Origin: Membranipora membranacea
Taxonomy: Eukaryota > Bryozoa > Gymnolaemata > Cheilostomatida > Membraniporidae
Assembly: GCA_914767715.1 (NCBI GenBank)
Contig: OU612065.1
Location: forward strand, 22,444,001 to 22,508,000
Direction: 5' to 3'
Length of the DNA: 64,000 nt
The notes under the pieces are model-generated. The model was not told where the DNA came from. It did not search any database and saw nothing but the letters and a program-made list of their open reading frames with translations. Numbering within the stretch: the first letter of the stretch is position 1; each line of letters begins with the position of its first letter. Shown here piece after piece: positions 1-13,900 of the stretch. The position numbers and the translations under genes were made by a program.

Positions 1-3000
1 GCTATTAGCTGCTCTTACAATAACAGGTAAATTCTTTTCTGACTTTCTAAACAATGATATTGTTACATATTTTCAAACATGTGATTGTCCCATCGAGTTT
101 CCACTTCTCAATAGCCTGAAAAAAAGGGAGGGATACTAAACTCGAAAAGCTTCCTCAATTGACCTGGATAATTCATAATTGTGTGTGATAAGGGTGAGTA
201 AGGGAGTTTGAGATGATTATAACATTATATTCTTTCAATTTTAGCCGTTCTGCTTTGGGGATGTAGCAGTTTGAAAATCAATTTGGTAAGTAAATGTAAT
301 ACTTAGAAGTAACCCATATTTATGGTATAAATCATACCCATCCCCATAAGCAAGGAGTTAGAGACTCTATCTCCTTGGTTGGAGATTTCTAACTTTTCTG
401 ATTACGTCCAACTGTTAAATACTGTATGGTACTAAAGAGTCTTCACCTTGTTACGTTATCTTTTGTTTGTGTTTTTTTGGTATAGATGAACTCCATAATG
501 TGTGAGGCAGTTGTATTTATCATACAGTTTTGAAAATCAAAAGTTGTTCTCTGATAATTGATATTTTACCATCTCTTGAGAACTAAGATTGTCCAACTCT
601 TTCCCAAAATCCCAAACATCATACGAGTGTGTCTAAAATTTGCTAAGTTATCATATGATATCATAAATTCTAAAAAAATGTTCTTATCTCTTGTCTAGTC
701 TGATGAGAAACTCCAAGAGATCACTAAAAAACTTGGAATCCCAGATGAAGTCAAGGATCAAGTCCTTAAATACAAAGATGCTGGCACCAAATCATCTACT
801 CCCGCAGAACCAACTGCTCACAAACCGAGAAAATCCGGAGTTCCCAAAGAGGTTGATCTGAAAAAGCTGAATAAGCATATCGGAAATACCCCAAACTCCC
901 GCAACATCATGCATGAGAAAGAGAAATATCTAGCTCATAAGGCTAAGGGAATACTGGATACCGAGGATGAGTTACGAGATAAGATAACCATCGATAATCG
1001 TAATCGAAGAAAGCCTGCCGTTCAGCCAGCTCCTGAGAAACCTGTAGCTGCTCAAGATCCAGAGTCACTGCGAAAGCTTGGCAGAGAAGCCCTCACTAAG
1101 ATGAATAAGGCCAATAGACCACATCGCGAGCACAACCCAACAAAGAAAGAGTCGGGCAACGATAAAAAGCATCCGTATGAGATTAAGCTGGCCGAGCATA
1201 GAGGCCATGCCAAAGTTAAGCCAGGTGCTGGTGAGATTTTAAGAGATGGAAAACCTGTGGAGAAGCCCAGTGAAGAGGAGGATCATGTCAAGGTAATCCA
1301 CTCTCTGAACGGACAGAAGGGATCAGTGAGGATAGAGGCTCATGGAGAAAAGTTCCATTTTGATGTTGAGAAGAGTAAACGGGATTTGTCTGACATCGCT
1401 GTCGTCATGCTTGGAGTGTCAGAGGAGTCTCAACTGTCGATCAGATCCAAAATGAAGGTATGTTATGGTGACCGTGTAACTCATAAAGGCCCGATCTAGC
1501 CTTGTCACGCAGCGTCTATTTTTGTTTTGGGGGTACAAAACAAAATCGAAACAAAAAAAGTAGCCGTATGACAAGGCTAAACCTTATCAGATTAGTCGCA
1601 GATTTCTTGCTTTATCTCATTTTGAGATTTTATCCATCAGCCAAACGAAAAGCCAAACAGATTCCTGATGAAATCGGTCTAAAAAATTGTACACCACTTT
1701 TACCGTATAGGTGACCACACATTTTATAAGAGGGTTTTTCAGCCGGGGCGAAGAGGGGGCAAGAATTTTTGGTCGCTTCAACTTTATCAGCACCAGCTGA
1801 ATTTTTATGAGGCATTAGATTATGTCCCCACATAACTTTGTTGGGAGGCTGAGAATCCTGATAATAAAACCCTGTGCTTTGATATACAGACATCAACATC
1901 ACATCAATCAATTTCTTTATCCAAAAGATTTCTTTTTCACTGTCTTGTTATCCCATGAGTGTTATCCAAGCTGACAAAGCGTATACAAAGCTGCCAGTGT
2001 GATCATATTGATTTCGCTATTGAACATTACTACCCTTTGGGACAAGACTGATTGTTCTTAAATACCTGGTCCGTAAATAGATGAACAATGGTGTCTATTG
2101 TTATAATACGTCACACTTCTTCTTGCATTTGTAGGAGTACAGCATCTATCAAAACCCTGTAAACGGAGCCACCTTCCTATCAAAGAAATCTGATGCCGGA
2201 GATATTATGGTATGAATTTAATTTAATTCGATTTTTCAGCTAAACATAAATGTTGCAGATCAAACAAAGTTGTTTGCGCTAACATTCTCATCTTGACACA
2301 ATTTTTCAGTCTATGTAAAAGCATGCCTTGATCTACTGGATTTACCTCGTCTTTGTAAATTATGTCTAGACCGTCAAAATATAAGTAATTTATTATAATA
2401 ATTAAGAATTTATGTGTTTACGGTTTCGACAAAATCATTCATTTATGCTCATTTTGTAGGTGTTGTTATCTTTCAAGTAACTGTATCCCAACCAGCAGGC
2501 CTATGTGTATATGTGACATATTGTTGATTATGTAAAATTGGACCATAAACATATAAGCTATTTATTATTATTATGAAGAATTCACAGTTTCAGGCAATAC
2601 CATAACATGTTCGATTTATATGTGTTATTAACTTTCATGTGACTAAATCGTATCAGCATGTGTATACATGACATTGTTAGTGTGATGATATCCATGAGAG
2701 TTGATTTATTTAACTTGAATCGACTCCCGTGGCATGCAGAATATCCTGTCCTTGAGAGATATTGATTTTGAATTAAGTATTAATCTGTACATTTCTATGT
2801 TATTTTTATTAGTTCGGGAAGTTCACTCATAAAAAGCACAATTACCATGTCGAGAAGTCTGCAAAGTTTGAGGACAAGCACGTGGTTAAAAGGAGTGTCA
2901 GGATTGAGTCAGAAGAGAACATGAAATATGACAGAGGTGAGAAAAGCATAACATGATATCGAATCGGACAAAAAAAGCACCGCCAACATGATTTTTTTTC

Positions 3001-4976
3001 TGCTATAAGGAAAGATATAAAACAATGCTTGTAATGGAAAGAAATAAAATCCATAGTATGACAAGCAAGGGAACAGCTAATTAGTCCAGCTGTCCCATTT
3101 TCTTGCCTAAAGGCACCAGGACGTATAAATGAGCTGTGGTATGAGAGTGTTTATTATTATTCATGTTATTGATAGCATTGATTGCGATGGTGATAGTGAA
3201 ACTGATTTTAACACTTCCATTTACATTTTTATACCTGGAAAGTTCACTCTAAGATACTAAATATCGGTTTATTGTGTCCTGTTACTGAACATTTCTGTGG
3301 GGCACTTTGTGTATTTAAAGGCTTTGAAGTATTGAATTACCCTGTGTTGAAAAGTATGCCTACGTGTTAGACGGGTAGCTTGTTCTCTTTCATGATTGCT
3401 GTATGATATTCTGCCCTGCAGACTTTGGCGAAGGCACCATACCCATAAAATAGCTTAGACTGTGTGAAATCTAGTAGGAAATTCCCTTGTAAACTCCACA
3501 AGCACTCCAGGCCCACAAATTGCTCAGCATAAAACCATCAATTTATGACAAACTCATAGCCGATACTGCCCTTATTGCAATACATTTTCCTCTAGCTGTT
3601 TGTTTAATCACATTTTGTTGCTTACCATTTACTGTCTCCCCTTATGAACAAGGTACCCTATGTCATCAAAGAAAAAAATCGTCCTGATTAGCTATGTATT
3701 ACGGTCAGGGATCTGATGCTGAGTATGTAACCGCCGGGGCGCAAGTTTTCTCAGCATAAGGGAATTGTATTTTATCATAATATATTATTCGAAATTTCAA
3801 AAACAATCATGACTATTTCATATTCAATCAGCAGTTTCTTGTCTAATGGCATTGTAATTGAATTCATATTACACCATAATTGCCAGCAATTCGATCATTC
3901 CCATTCTTCTGGTGAGTCAGCGGCTCTAACCCTAAATGCACAGCCAGCCCTTAAAAGCGTTCGGCAAATTGGATCACACTTGATCTAATATTGCACCAGA
4001 ACTCCCACATCACCTTTTACAGCTATGCAATACCAAACAAAATTATGAGAACTACAACAAAAGATTTACATTAGAAAGTCAAGTAGTCAAAGCCCACTTT
4101 ATTCTGGCCCAATTTATTAAAGCCCACTTGTATTACTCATGGTACAGAAAATAGCTGTGCTTTTGTGCTGCAATCTTTTATTGTATTGTTTCTAATAACG
4201 AAAACCAAACTTGTGCAGCAAAAATAATATTTCTCAATAGCATTTCCAAGTATGGCCATTGGGGGGTCCGGAACTCCACATATATATAGAGGCTTTGTTG
4301 CCCAATGATATGCACCAGAGAAGGCTGTAGATGTGATTATGAAAATGATTGAGCTCATTGTAGAAGATGGCAGTTCTTCGAATTCTGTCGCCCATATTGG
4401 GGGTGGTTTGCTTGACTACTAAATTTGAGTGAGCCTTATTTCACTTAGGAGATTCGTGTTATATTTCACCATACTGCCAGAACCCGAAATAAAGATGGCC
4501 TCACTAAGAGGGCCAACAGTGCAACAAGGTTTACGCATGCCCTGTAATGTCAAACCCTTAGTGGCATGCCCTGAAATGGCATACCCTGAATGAAATACCC
4601 TGAAATATTATTGTAAACAGAAAAGAGTCACATAGCAACGTCTGCAATAAGCTTCTAATATGAAAACTTTTACCAAAGCTAAATTTCCTCCTCACACAAA
4701 TTTCTGTTATTGCATACTATATCATCTTGGTATGACTTTTTTTCGCAAAGTGCCAAATAAAAGAGGAAATATTTAATTTTCATCATAACGGTTCTGAAAG
4801 CCAATAGATACTAACAGTACCGCACAATGAGTAAAAGTTAAGCTTTTGCTATGACTTGAAAGCCTCTTCACCAAAAAATCTAGGTTTATTCCGTAACATT
4901 GCAAGTAAAGTAAATTTTTTCTGTTTTAGTTCTGAGAGCTGTGGATACAGATCAGTACCGTACAAGGAGTAAGAGA
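1..4976 (+). CDS. Gene 1, signal peptide and propeptide, exons 1-6
   Basis: Exons 1-26, 245-285, 699-1457, 2135-2209, 2813-2936 and the first part of 4930-5126. The first two exons join to a hydrophobic leader ([17 protein letters not shown]), a signal peptide split by an intron. About 335 charged residues follow, rich in Lys/Glu, with a run resembling the M12B propeptide end ([19 protein letters not shown]). The propeptide ends in RSKR (codons 4965-4976), a furin-type RxKR site, and the mature chain would start QADASAV. I see no cysteine in the propeptide, so the usual cysteine-switch residue is missing and latency, if any, would need another mechanism. The start is inferred because the A and T of the ATG lie before the window. 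Confidence 0.75.
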
Positions 4977-7900
4977 CAGGCTGATGCGTCTGCAGTCAGC
5001 GCTCACATAGAGATAGCCGCTATGACTGACCTCACTATATGGGAGGAGCACTACAGGCAGGTCGGGCAGGACGAGCAGGGGGGAGTACTGAGCATTCTAA
5101 CTTACTTCTCACACTTGTTCAATCTGGTAAGAAACTTTTTCATTCTGTGTTTCATTCTCGGAATAGCCTTCAATCATTTTCGTACCACAACATAGTTCTG
5201 TAAATTTACATAACGTGATTGTGAAGGAATCGGGTTTTCGGTATCATTCTGGAGTTCTCAGTCTAGTTTAGAAAACTGTTTTAAGGTTTATTAGCAACAA
5301 GTGGCCCAGTTTCAACTTATCTTCATTCAAAGTTGAGATGAGAAGGTACTAAGAAGGTACTATTTTGTATATACTATCATTAGAATAGTAGCTTTTTAAT
5401 ACCTTGACACCTCAAATTTGAGTGAAGATAAGTTGAAACTGGGCCACTTGCTGCTAATAAACCTTATATCAGTTTTCTAAATGAGACTGAGAACTCCAGA
5501 ATGATACCAAAAACCTGAATCCTTCACAATCACTTTATGTAAATGTTCAGAGTCAGGTTGTGGGACCAACATGATTGAAGGTTACTTTCCTCACAGGTTG
5601 CTGCCTTCATTTGTTCATTTGAGCCTGAAATTGTATTTGTTTTGTTAAACCTAATTTCAATAGCACTCCTTTTAACGCTTGAATGGTATGTTAAAGTCAT
5701 ACAATATTTTCCAAACCAGACATTTTTTAAAAACTCAGTTGAGAGTTATTGATTGAATTGTTTATTCATGACGATCCTTGGTCCTGTTTAAAAAATCAAT
5801 GCTTTGTGGTGCCATTATACTCCAAGGTTATTTTTTGAACATGTCTGAAATGTCAGAAGTGTACTTTATTATTTGAACAATGTCCTTTGCTTTGGCATGT
5901 CTTAACATCATCACACGGCTATCCAGCATTATTATATGGTGTGAAAATCAATGATGTGCTCATTGATTACAATAATAGTGTCAGTATTTTTATTGCAGCA
6001 ACATAGATATTGTAAACAAACCGAAACATGAGATCTTGATGTAGAACTGAACAACAAGGAACCTTTAAAGTTTTGATAATAAAAAACACCCCATCAAAGA
6101 GAAAAAAAATCCACAGGATGGATATAGATAGTAATAGAAGAGTAATTCATGATTAGTGGTTAAATTTTACTACATACAGCTGCAGGCTATTGTGTTTCCA
6201 AAATTTAGTAGCCAGAATGAGAGGTAACATCGAAAATATATAAATTATTTTATTATAAAAAATGTTTAAATATATAAATATAATCCTTTGATTGCAGGTA
6301 CATAGACACCTTGTCATAACATCTAGATGCCTTGTGATGATAGTTTTGTGTCTTATTAATTGTCAAGAATTCTGCGCTGTATAATTGTATCAAAATAATA
6401 AATTCTTTTCACTGAACTAAATGAGAGTAGTGGCTTGGGAATTCACCTAGTTCAGCCTCTTACTTGAGCTAGGTTTATAACTTAGGATCTAATGACATAC
6501 TTACTGCAATGGTTTTTGTCATGTTGTGTATTATAACTTTCGTCTGGCCATACAATAAGGCTACATACTTACATTCATATTTAATTTTATTAACTGCTTT
6601 ACTGTTTCTTTCATTTCAGATCAACCTGAGATATGCGAACATAATGAACCCGAGTCTGATTATCACCGTCTCCCTGGCTGAAGTGATCATAGCCACAGTG
6701 AGTTCTTGTTAACTTAACTTTTATTTATAATTTATTGCAAAGGTTGTCCCCAAAAATATCAAAACGTAGACTCGAACACTAGCTTTGTGTTTATTCTGAA
6801 CATTGAGTAAGTTTAGAATGTGCCTGGAATTACGAATATATATAAAATATGTAAAAAAACCGATTAATTATCATTGGAATTTACATATAAGCACTTAAGT
6901 TGTGATCTTTAGCCCAATTTTTGAGCCATTTCCACTCTGATTTATTTAATTTAAACGAAATAGTTGTTATTCTTTAGTTTCCTTAATAATTCTTTGCCAT
7001 TTGATTATCTCGGAAATTTACTGCCAATTCAATTCAGCTGTTTTTTTGTCGCTAGGCTAAAGGCCAAACATTGCTTTGTGTTAAACTCTCACTAGAATTC
7101 TGTCTTTGGCAGCGGCAGCGTCTTTTTCAATTGGCAGCGGGTATTGTACTGAATGGTTTAGAGCTGTATAGGATTGCTGGCGAGCAAATATTGGTAGAAT
7201 TGAGATGTGTGCTCAGCAAACTATCACTTGCCTGATATAATGATTAAATCAATCCATTAACACCGATTTACATCTATGATACTCAGTAAAATGTTTGCCA
7301 TCTGTATTGATTCCCAAGCTGAGTCTAATGAACACTGCAGATTTTGTTCAAGATTTATACAAAATAAAGGACGCCTTTCCTGGTTAATTCTTCCTAAAAC
7401 CTAGTTTAAGTACACCACCTCTGCCTGGGTAACAGGTAGTGGCGATCCAAAAACCAATATACCTTTATCTATTTTGGGCAGGTGTAGCTGAAATTGTAAT
7501 TTTCTTTATTCTATTTATTCAGGGATCGTTAAATTATTAAATTGTTTAATATCTGCCATTTTTTCTCAGGATAGTGACTCAAACAGGCTTTATGATAGCG
7601 TCACTAATGGCTTTGGCGAATTATATGGCAACGATCTCTTGGATGAGTTGAGGCAGTTTGTCAGAAATGATTACATCAATGGGAATAACGAGTCACGTGC
7701 GCTACTCTATGATCACCTTATGGCTTTCACATAGTGAGTAGATTCCATACTATGCATTATATTATTATATATATATATATTATGCATTATATATTATTAT
7801 GCATGTTGCGCATATGATGCACATCTGGAAATATCTTGCGCATCAATGTACTTAACTTTAAAAAAAAACTCACGGGGCATTGATATATCTGACTGTTCTA

Positions 7901-10900
7901 CTTTGCCTTGGAGACACTCTGGATTATTCTTCTTGCAGATTATTTAATTACTAGAAGTATTGTATATAACAATATAAGTTTCTTGTTACATGCCTGTTGG
8001 TAAGCCTTCACAAGGACACTATTAGAAGGATTTTATATTATTTTAGTTTTATTAAGCAATCTAAGGTGTTCTGACCTGCCTGAAAACTGAAGCAACATGG
8101 TGGCCAAAAATGGTGGCTGCACCCTTGAGGCACTGTTATTTCTCAATCTTTAGACAAAGACAGATTTTAACCCTCCTTTTAATATTTCTACATTTTTAAA
8201 ATATTCAATTTCTCCCTACTTTATCTCTAGCCTGGACATATATGATTCTGATGATGGTAGCAGCGGATTGCTTGGGATAGCTTTCCTAGCCGGTGTTTGT
8301 GATCATGTCGATGGTCTCGCCGTCTCTGTGGTGGAAGCTACGCCCTATAATATTGAGGCCACTGTCAACGTAGCTGCACACGAGCTCGGTCACAAGTAAG
8401 TGATTTATCTTATTATATATATTTTATATTATTATATTTATTATGTTCTAAGATTGTTGAGGGATCACGGAGTATAATTGAGAATTTTAATTTTGTGTTA
8501 CTTATTCTACATTCCATATTACTCCGTGGAATTTTAGTATGCTGTGTCTCCCTTGTTTTATAACCTAAAAGTATAGACCTGCGACAAATGCTTATCACTT
8601 TGATATTTTGATGTGGCAATCCTCATATATTGTTTCATGCTTTCCATTTTTAGCCTTGGTTCTTACCATGATAATAGTGCAGAGTGTGAACCTGATGGTG
8701 GATGGATTATGGGGGCGTACCTCACCTACCCTAATGAGTTGTACTTCTACTTCTCCTGCTGCAGTCAAAGGGACTTTATTTGGACTTTGAGGTATGTTGT
8801 GTTTGTTGCATTTTAATATCTTTTTCTGAACATTGGCTGTAACAGGTTTGGAATAACTTGTGCTGTGCCCATACAACAAAGTTATGAAATTATAGAGCTG
8901 ACCCTGCCTTTGAAGTCAAACTCCATTAAGATTTTTCTTACCTCAAGTATTAACAAGGTAACTTGGGGTTCCCCTCTAGAAGGGGGCGTCTAATAAGCCC
9001 TTTCCTGGTCAACCCCCAATAAGTCAGAAATGCGATGTTTGAATTTAATACAGTAAGTTACCTGACGAGTCATAATATCATATTCCCAATTTTAACATAC
9101 ATTAATTTGGTCTGCTTTGTTCTAGTGATGGCAGGGAGTGTATTGACACTCAAGTCTACGGTAATGTTATTACTAACTATACGGAAAAATACGCACAGGC
9201 TGGAGAGACTTACACTACCGACTATTTGTGTGACACAGCTATGGGAACATCCCCGTGTGCCCAGAATGTCTACACTAATAATGGACTAGAGATATGCGAG
9301 GGACTGTACTGTGTTGACCCGAATGACCCAAGCAGCTGTATATCCTCTGGATTCATCCCACCTCATGGTACGTATTGTTTTAAAAAAGATTTGAACGCTA
9401 TAAATTTGTAATAATGAAAAAAGTTGTATTGTATAGTAGTTAATAAAAGCAAGGGCTCAGCCAGATAAACCGAAGGTGTTGGTGCGAGATTTTCACAATT
9501 GTCATGTTTATATTTCATGAATTATAAAAATTTAATTGAAATGAAAAATTATGACTGTGTTTTGCAAGATTGGTATCACTACTCCTGGTGTCATAGTGAC
9601 ATACATCTAGGGTGGTCAAAATACTCATTCCAAAAAAAGTCTTTTATCTTATGCGGTGGGAGGGTAGTGGTATGAGACGTACTCCCCAGAGAACAGGTGA
9701 TTGACACCTATAGTCCTCAAAGACCCCTGGACAATTCTATTGCTGATAGAACACACCCTTGAAGTCATTCACTTCACTGGTACATTTCCAAAAAAATATT
9801 TTATGCAGTTCATCCGTTGACGAAAGTTTTGTAAACTTGATAGGTACTGAATGTGGCCAGGATAGATGGTGTATAGAGACGCGATGTGTGGATACCTCAG
9901 AGAACCAGACGAGTATCTATCAAGGACCGTCTACTTGTGACCTGGATATACCCGACAGAGGTGACTGTGGATATGGAGAGCTCGAGTGCGCTGACGGCGG
10001 CAGCATAGTGTAAGATAGATAATTTTGTTTTGGTAATTTTGTCCAAGACAGAATTAATTACAAAGTACTGTGGAAACAAGGCTCTGTCATATAATGCTGT
10101 TTAGAATCTTCACACTTTGTGGCACTAAACTCTCCCAAAAGTGGTTGGTTCTTGTCCTTGGCATCAGAAACTGAGACCTTCCTTTGACATAACAGGAGTG
10201 TAAAATATGGTCTGCATCAGTAATAAAGAGCAATTAATAGTACTAATAGGCTAAGTCTATGCTAGTCTGTGACAGTACTGTTAGTATTGTGCTGAGCTCT
10301 TTCAATCAGACCTTTATAAATCTTGTTGTTTCTTGTTAGGCTAGGCTAGTAACAAATCCCCAAGGTCAACTGTACACAATAGTTTGCAGGAAAAAATAAT
10401 TAATCCTCTGCAGCAAAGGTCTGCATTGCGATGTAAACACTGTTATGTAACAATTTAATGTAGCTGCACACTACCTCTGATTTATTCAATTTCAAGTAAA
10501 TTTGACCGATAGATTTTATTTGTGTTACATTTATAACTTTATGTACTTACTGATTATAATAGTCATTATCCTATTTATTGGCGACAGCAATGGTACAATA
10601 TACTGCTTGTGCTGTGTGATGATAATAAGGGCTTAATTGATGGAGACCTATGGAAGCTACTCGTTCGGTTGTCTATACTACACCTACCAATATAAATATA
10701 GGCCCTACATATATACTTTTATTGTCACTCTACAGTCATCTTGACGAATGTTTTTCATGCACTGACAGAACAAAAAAGGAAAAGCGGAGAGATAAAGAAA
10801 AAGTATGATAGTAATATTTTGTTCTTTATATGTTGTCACAGTTGGAGTACGGAATCGTGCTACCCTGAAGGCTGGAGGTGTGACCAGGAGGTCGACTGCA

Positions 10901-13900
10901 GAGATGGGTCTGACGAGGTTCACTGCTCATGTGCTGATGGATCTATTACATGTGGTACTAATCCAAACTCGGGACTTACTCAGTGTGTCAATATGACTAG
11001 TATTTGTGACGGTACCCCCGACTGCTTTAATGGTATCGATGAGGCCAACTGTACCAGCAGCTGCGGAGATGGCTTAAGGAGGTAGGATAAATTTTTAACA
11101 AAGAGATTTTTCGGTTTTCAGCTTTAAATTAGGCTCAGTTACAGCATAGCTGTTGTTTGATATTGTCTCAGATATTAACTTGAGAACTAGTAGGCCCATT
11201 TTACCTTTCAATTGCACTCTATCCCCGTATAGTATTTTTCAAATCCTCAATTTCAACTGAATGGCTTGTGTTGGCTGATTGTTGGTGTATAATGTAGAAA
11301 ATTTCATCTAGTAATGTGATAATGTGACTTGAGAATGAGTCAAAGCTTGTGCATACATAGACAAGATATGGACTGCAGATAATCATTTGTTACAACAGTC
11401 TGCTGCCACCAGCTGATACGGACTTGTCGGACTGTCTGACTCTTTATTGATTTGCTTTGTTTGTATTTTCTAAGATGTGACAGTGGAGCCTACATGGGAT
11501 CTACTGACAGTTGGGGTAACTGTTATCCCAATAGGTCCAGATGTGATGGAAATCAAGACTGTTTTGATATGAGTGATGAATTCCACTGCGGTAAGTGTAT
11601 TTTTTGGCTGGTTTATTTTCAATATTATGTTATAAATAATACTTTGGGATATTTTATGGTGCGTCAGCATAAGAGTTAGGGTTAAGCTAATGGTTTTATT
11701 TCTGTACATTTGCTGACGCTTATCGTGTCAAATTCTTTTAATGCAAACATGAAAGCATGAAAAGCCCCTAAAAATGTTTTGAGTGTTGTTAAAAGTTTTC
11801 ATAATTTTTCTAAAATGGAGGCCATAGTACCAGTAAAGTAATACTCTTTGGTTGGGTTGACTGTGCGACATTGTGTGTTGCTCAGAGCAATGCTTGAAAC
11901 TCCTCAAATAAACTCAATGTGTCTAGGTCGCTTAAACGCTGATTTAGGACAAAAGGCTAGCAATTTCCTTTTTACCTTTTCGAGCCATTCATGCCCTCAA
12001 GGTCAGGTCGATTGCTAGCGATATGCATTGTGAAGTTGAGTGTCCGAAAACAAGTAAGATGAATGCTTAAATTCAAAATTGTTGAATTTGCGCCTTAGTA
12101 TGGAATTCTTTTTGTTCTTTGGCTGAACTAATAAGTTTTTTCCCCTTATTTGCTGTTCCTCGATTGAAAAAATACATAATAGTGTTAAACCTTGGCCTGC
12201 TATGTAAACCTATTATAGAACTGTTATTCAATCCATTCAATGCACAGCCCACTCTTTACCCGTGACCTAAATTTTGTTATCAGTTTTCAATCGTTTCAGT
12301 TTTAAGTTTGTTCGCTGCTGAGTATTTGAAATATTCAATTCAATGATTATACAAATAGACATGCACCGGCCATTAACTGGCCAAATATGCTAACAATATA
12401 CAGGGCTTTTAACAATTGCTGCTTTTGTTTCTAGAATGCAGCGGTAATGTGACTAGACAGTGCAGTGATCCGTGGCATGCCAATGTTACTGTGTGCCTGT
12501 ACGATTACATGATTTGTGACGGTTATGCTCATTGCTGGGACAACAGCGACGAAGTCAACTGTACATGTGAAAAGTCAGTATTTACACATCCTGAGATGTA
12601 ATAGTTGAAAGCCTATTATAGATGATATCATTAAACTTAATCGCTGACGCCAACTGTTTGGGAATTGAGAGTTGTGTACCCTTATTGTATGGAACTTGCA
12701 AGTGAAAACAACAACAGAACAAACATCACCATTGGCTCATCATACTCTAACAGATCTCAAACATGTTGATTTATTGAGCTTTTCAAAAACTTGATTCAGT
12801 TTTGATTCACTGGATGGTTATTGTAGCTCCATTGCAATCCTGATGTTTTGTTAAATTTTCTTTGGATTGTTGTTTCCTAGAAGTCCATAGGACCTTTCAA
12901 CAAATAAGATGAAATATCTATATATATATACATGATGTTTGTACCATTTTATCAGCGACCACACTGCATGTGACAACGGTATTGGCTGCGTCCCCGATTA
13001 CTGGATTTGTGATGGTTATTATGATTGCTTGGACGCCTCTGATGAAATGGGATGCCCGTGTCCAAACAAGTAAGTTTCTGGTAACCTGTAACAATTATTC
13101 GACTACTTTTTTAAACATTTTATTGGCATAACTTTCATTCAATAAAAAGTTTTTCAAAATCAGTCATAAATAAAAATGAAAAAAAAAACAAATCTCAATC
13201 AACTTTAAAAAAAAACAAAAACAAATATCACTATAACACTAATCTCAAGGCATTGGTGCAATGATTTGAAGATCGTTTATGTACGTTGAGGAGATGAATT
13301 AGATCATCGAGTCCTTTCAACTTTTTAGCAACCAGAGTGTAGTGATAATGTCCCGGCAAACTGCTGATAGGTGTGAAGTTGTCTGCTCATGGTCATAGGC
13401 TGTCCAAGTTAGCAATTATAAGCTTTTGCCTGAAACTAATTATAGCTAACACTGAAATAATCTGTAGCAAAATCAGTTTAGCCCAAACTATTACACTATG
13501 AGATGCTTGATTTTTGATAGTTCACAAATTTGTTGATAGTTCACAAATTTGTTGATAGTTCACAAATTTGATAATTTAAAATTTTGTATGTTTTAGCACG
13601 GTATCCTGCTCAGACAACTCGACATGTATTTATGACAGCTGGTTTTGCGATGGTTGGAATGATTGTAATGATGGGTCAGATGAAAGTGAGTGCCCTTGTG
13701 ACATCACTGGACAAATAGAATGTGGTAGCTATAACCAGAGTACCCCACAATGTGTAGCCGCCGGCTGGGTGTGTGATAATTATACAGATTGTTCAGACGG
13801 TAGGGATGAGGCTGCTTGCTGGGACTCCTGTCCATCAAACTACTCCAGGTATGAATTCAAGTAGTTTTCTGAGACTTTGAAAATGTATTTTTATATATCT

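Noticed and set aside
9126-10009. Disintegrin domain after the protease
   Set aside because: The Cys spacing fits the ADAMTS Cys-rich ending (GTxCG..WCxxxxCV) better. No disintegrin loop or long disintegrin Cys pattern is visible.
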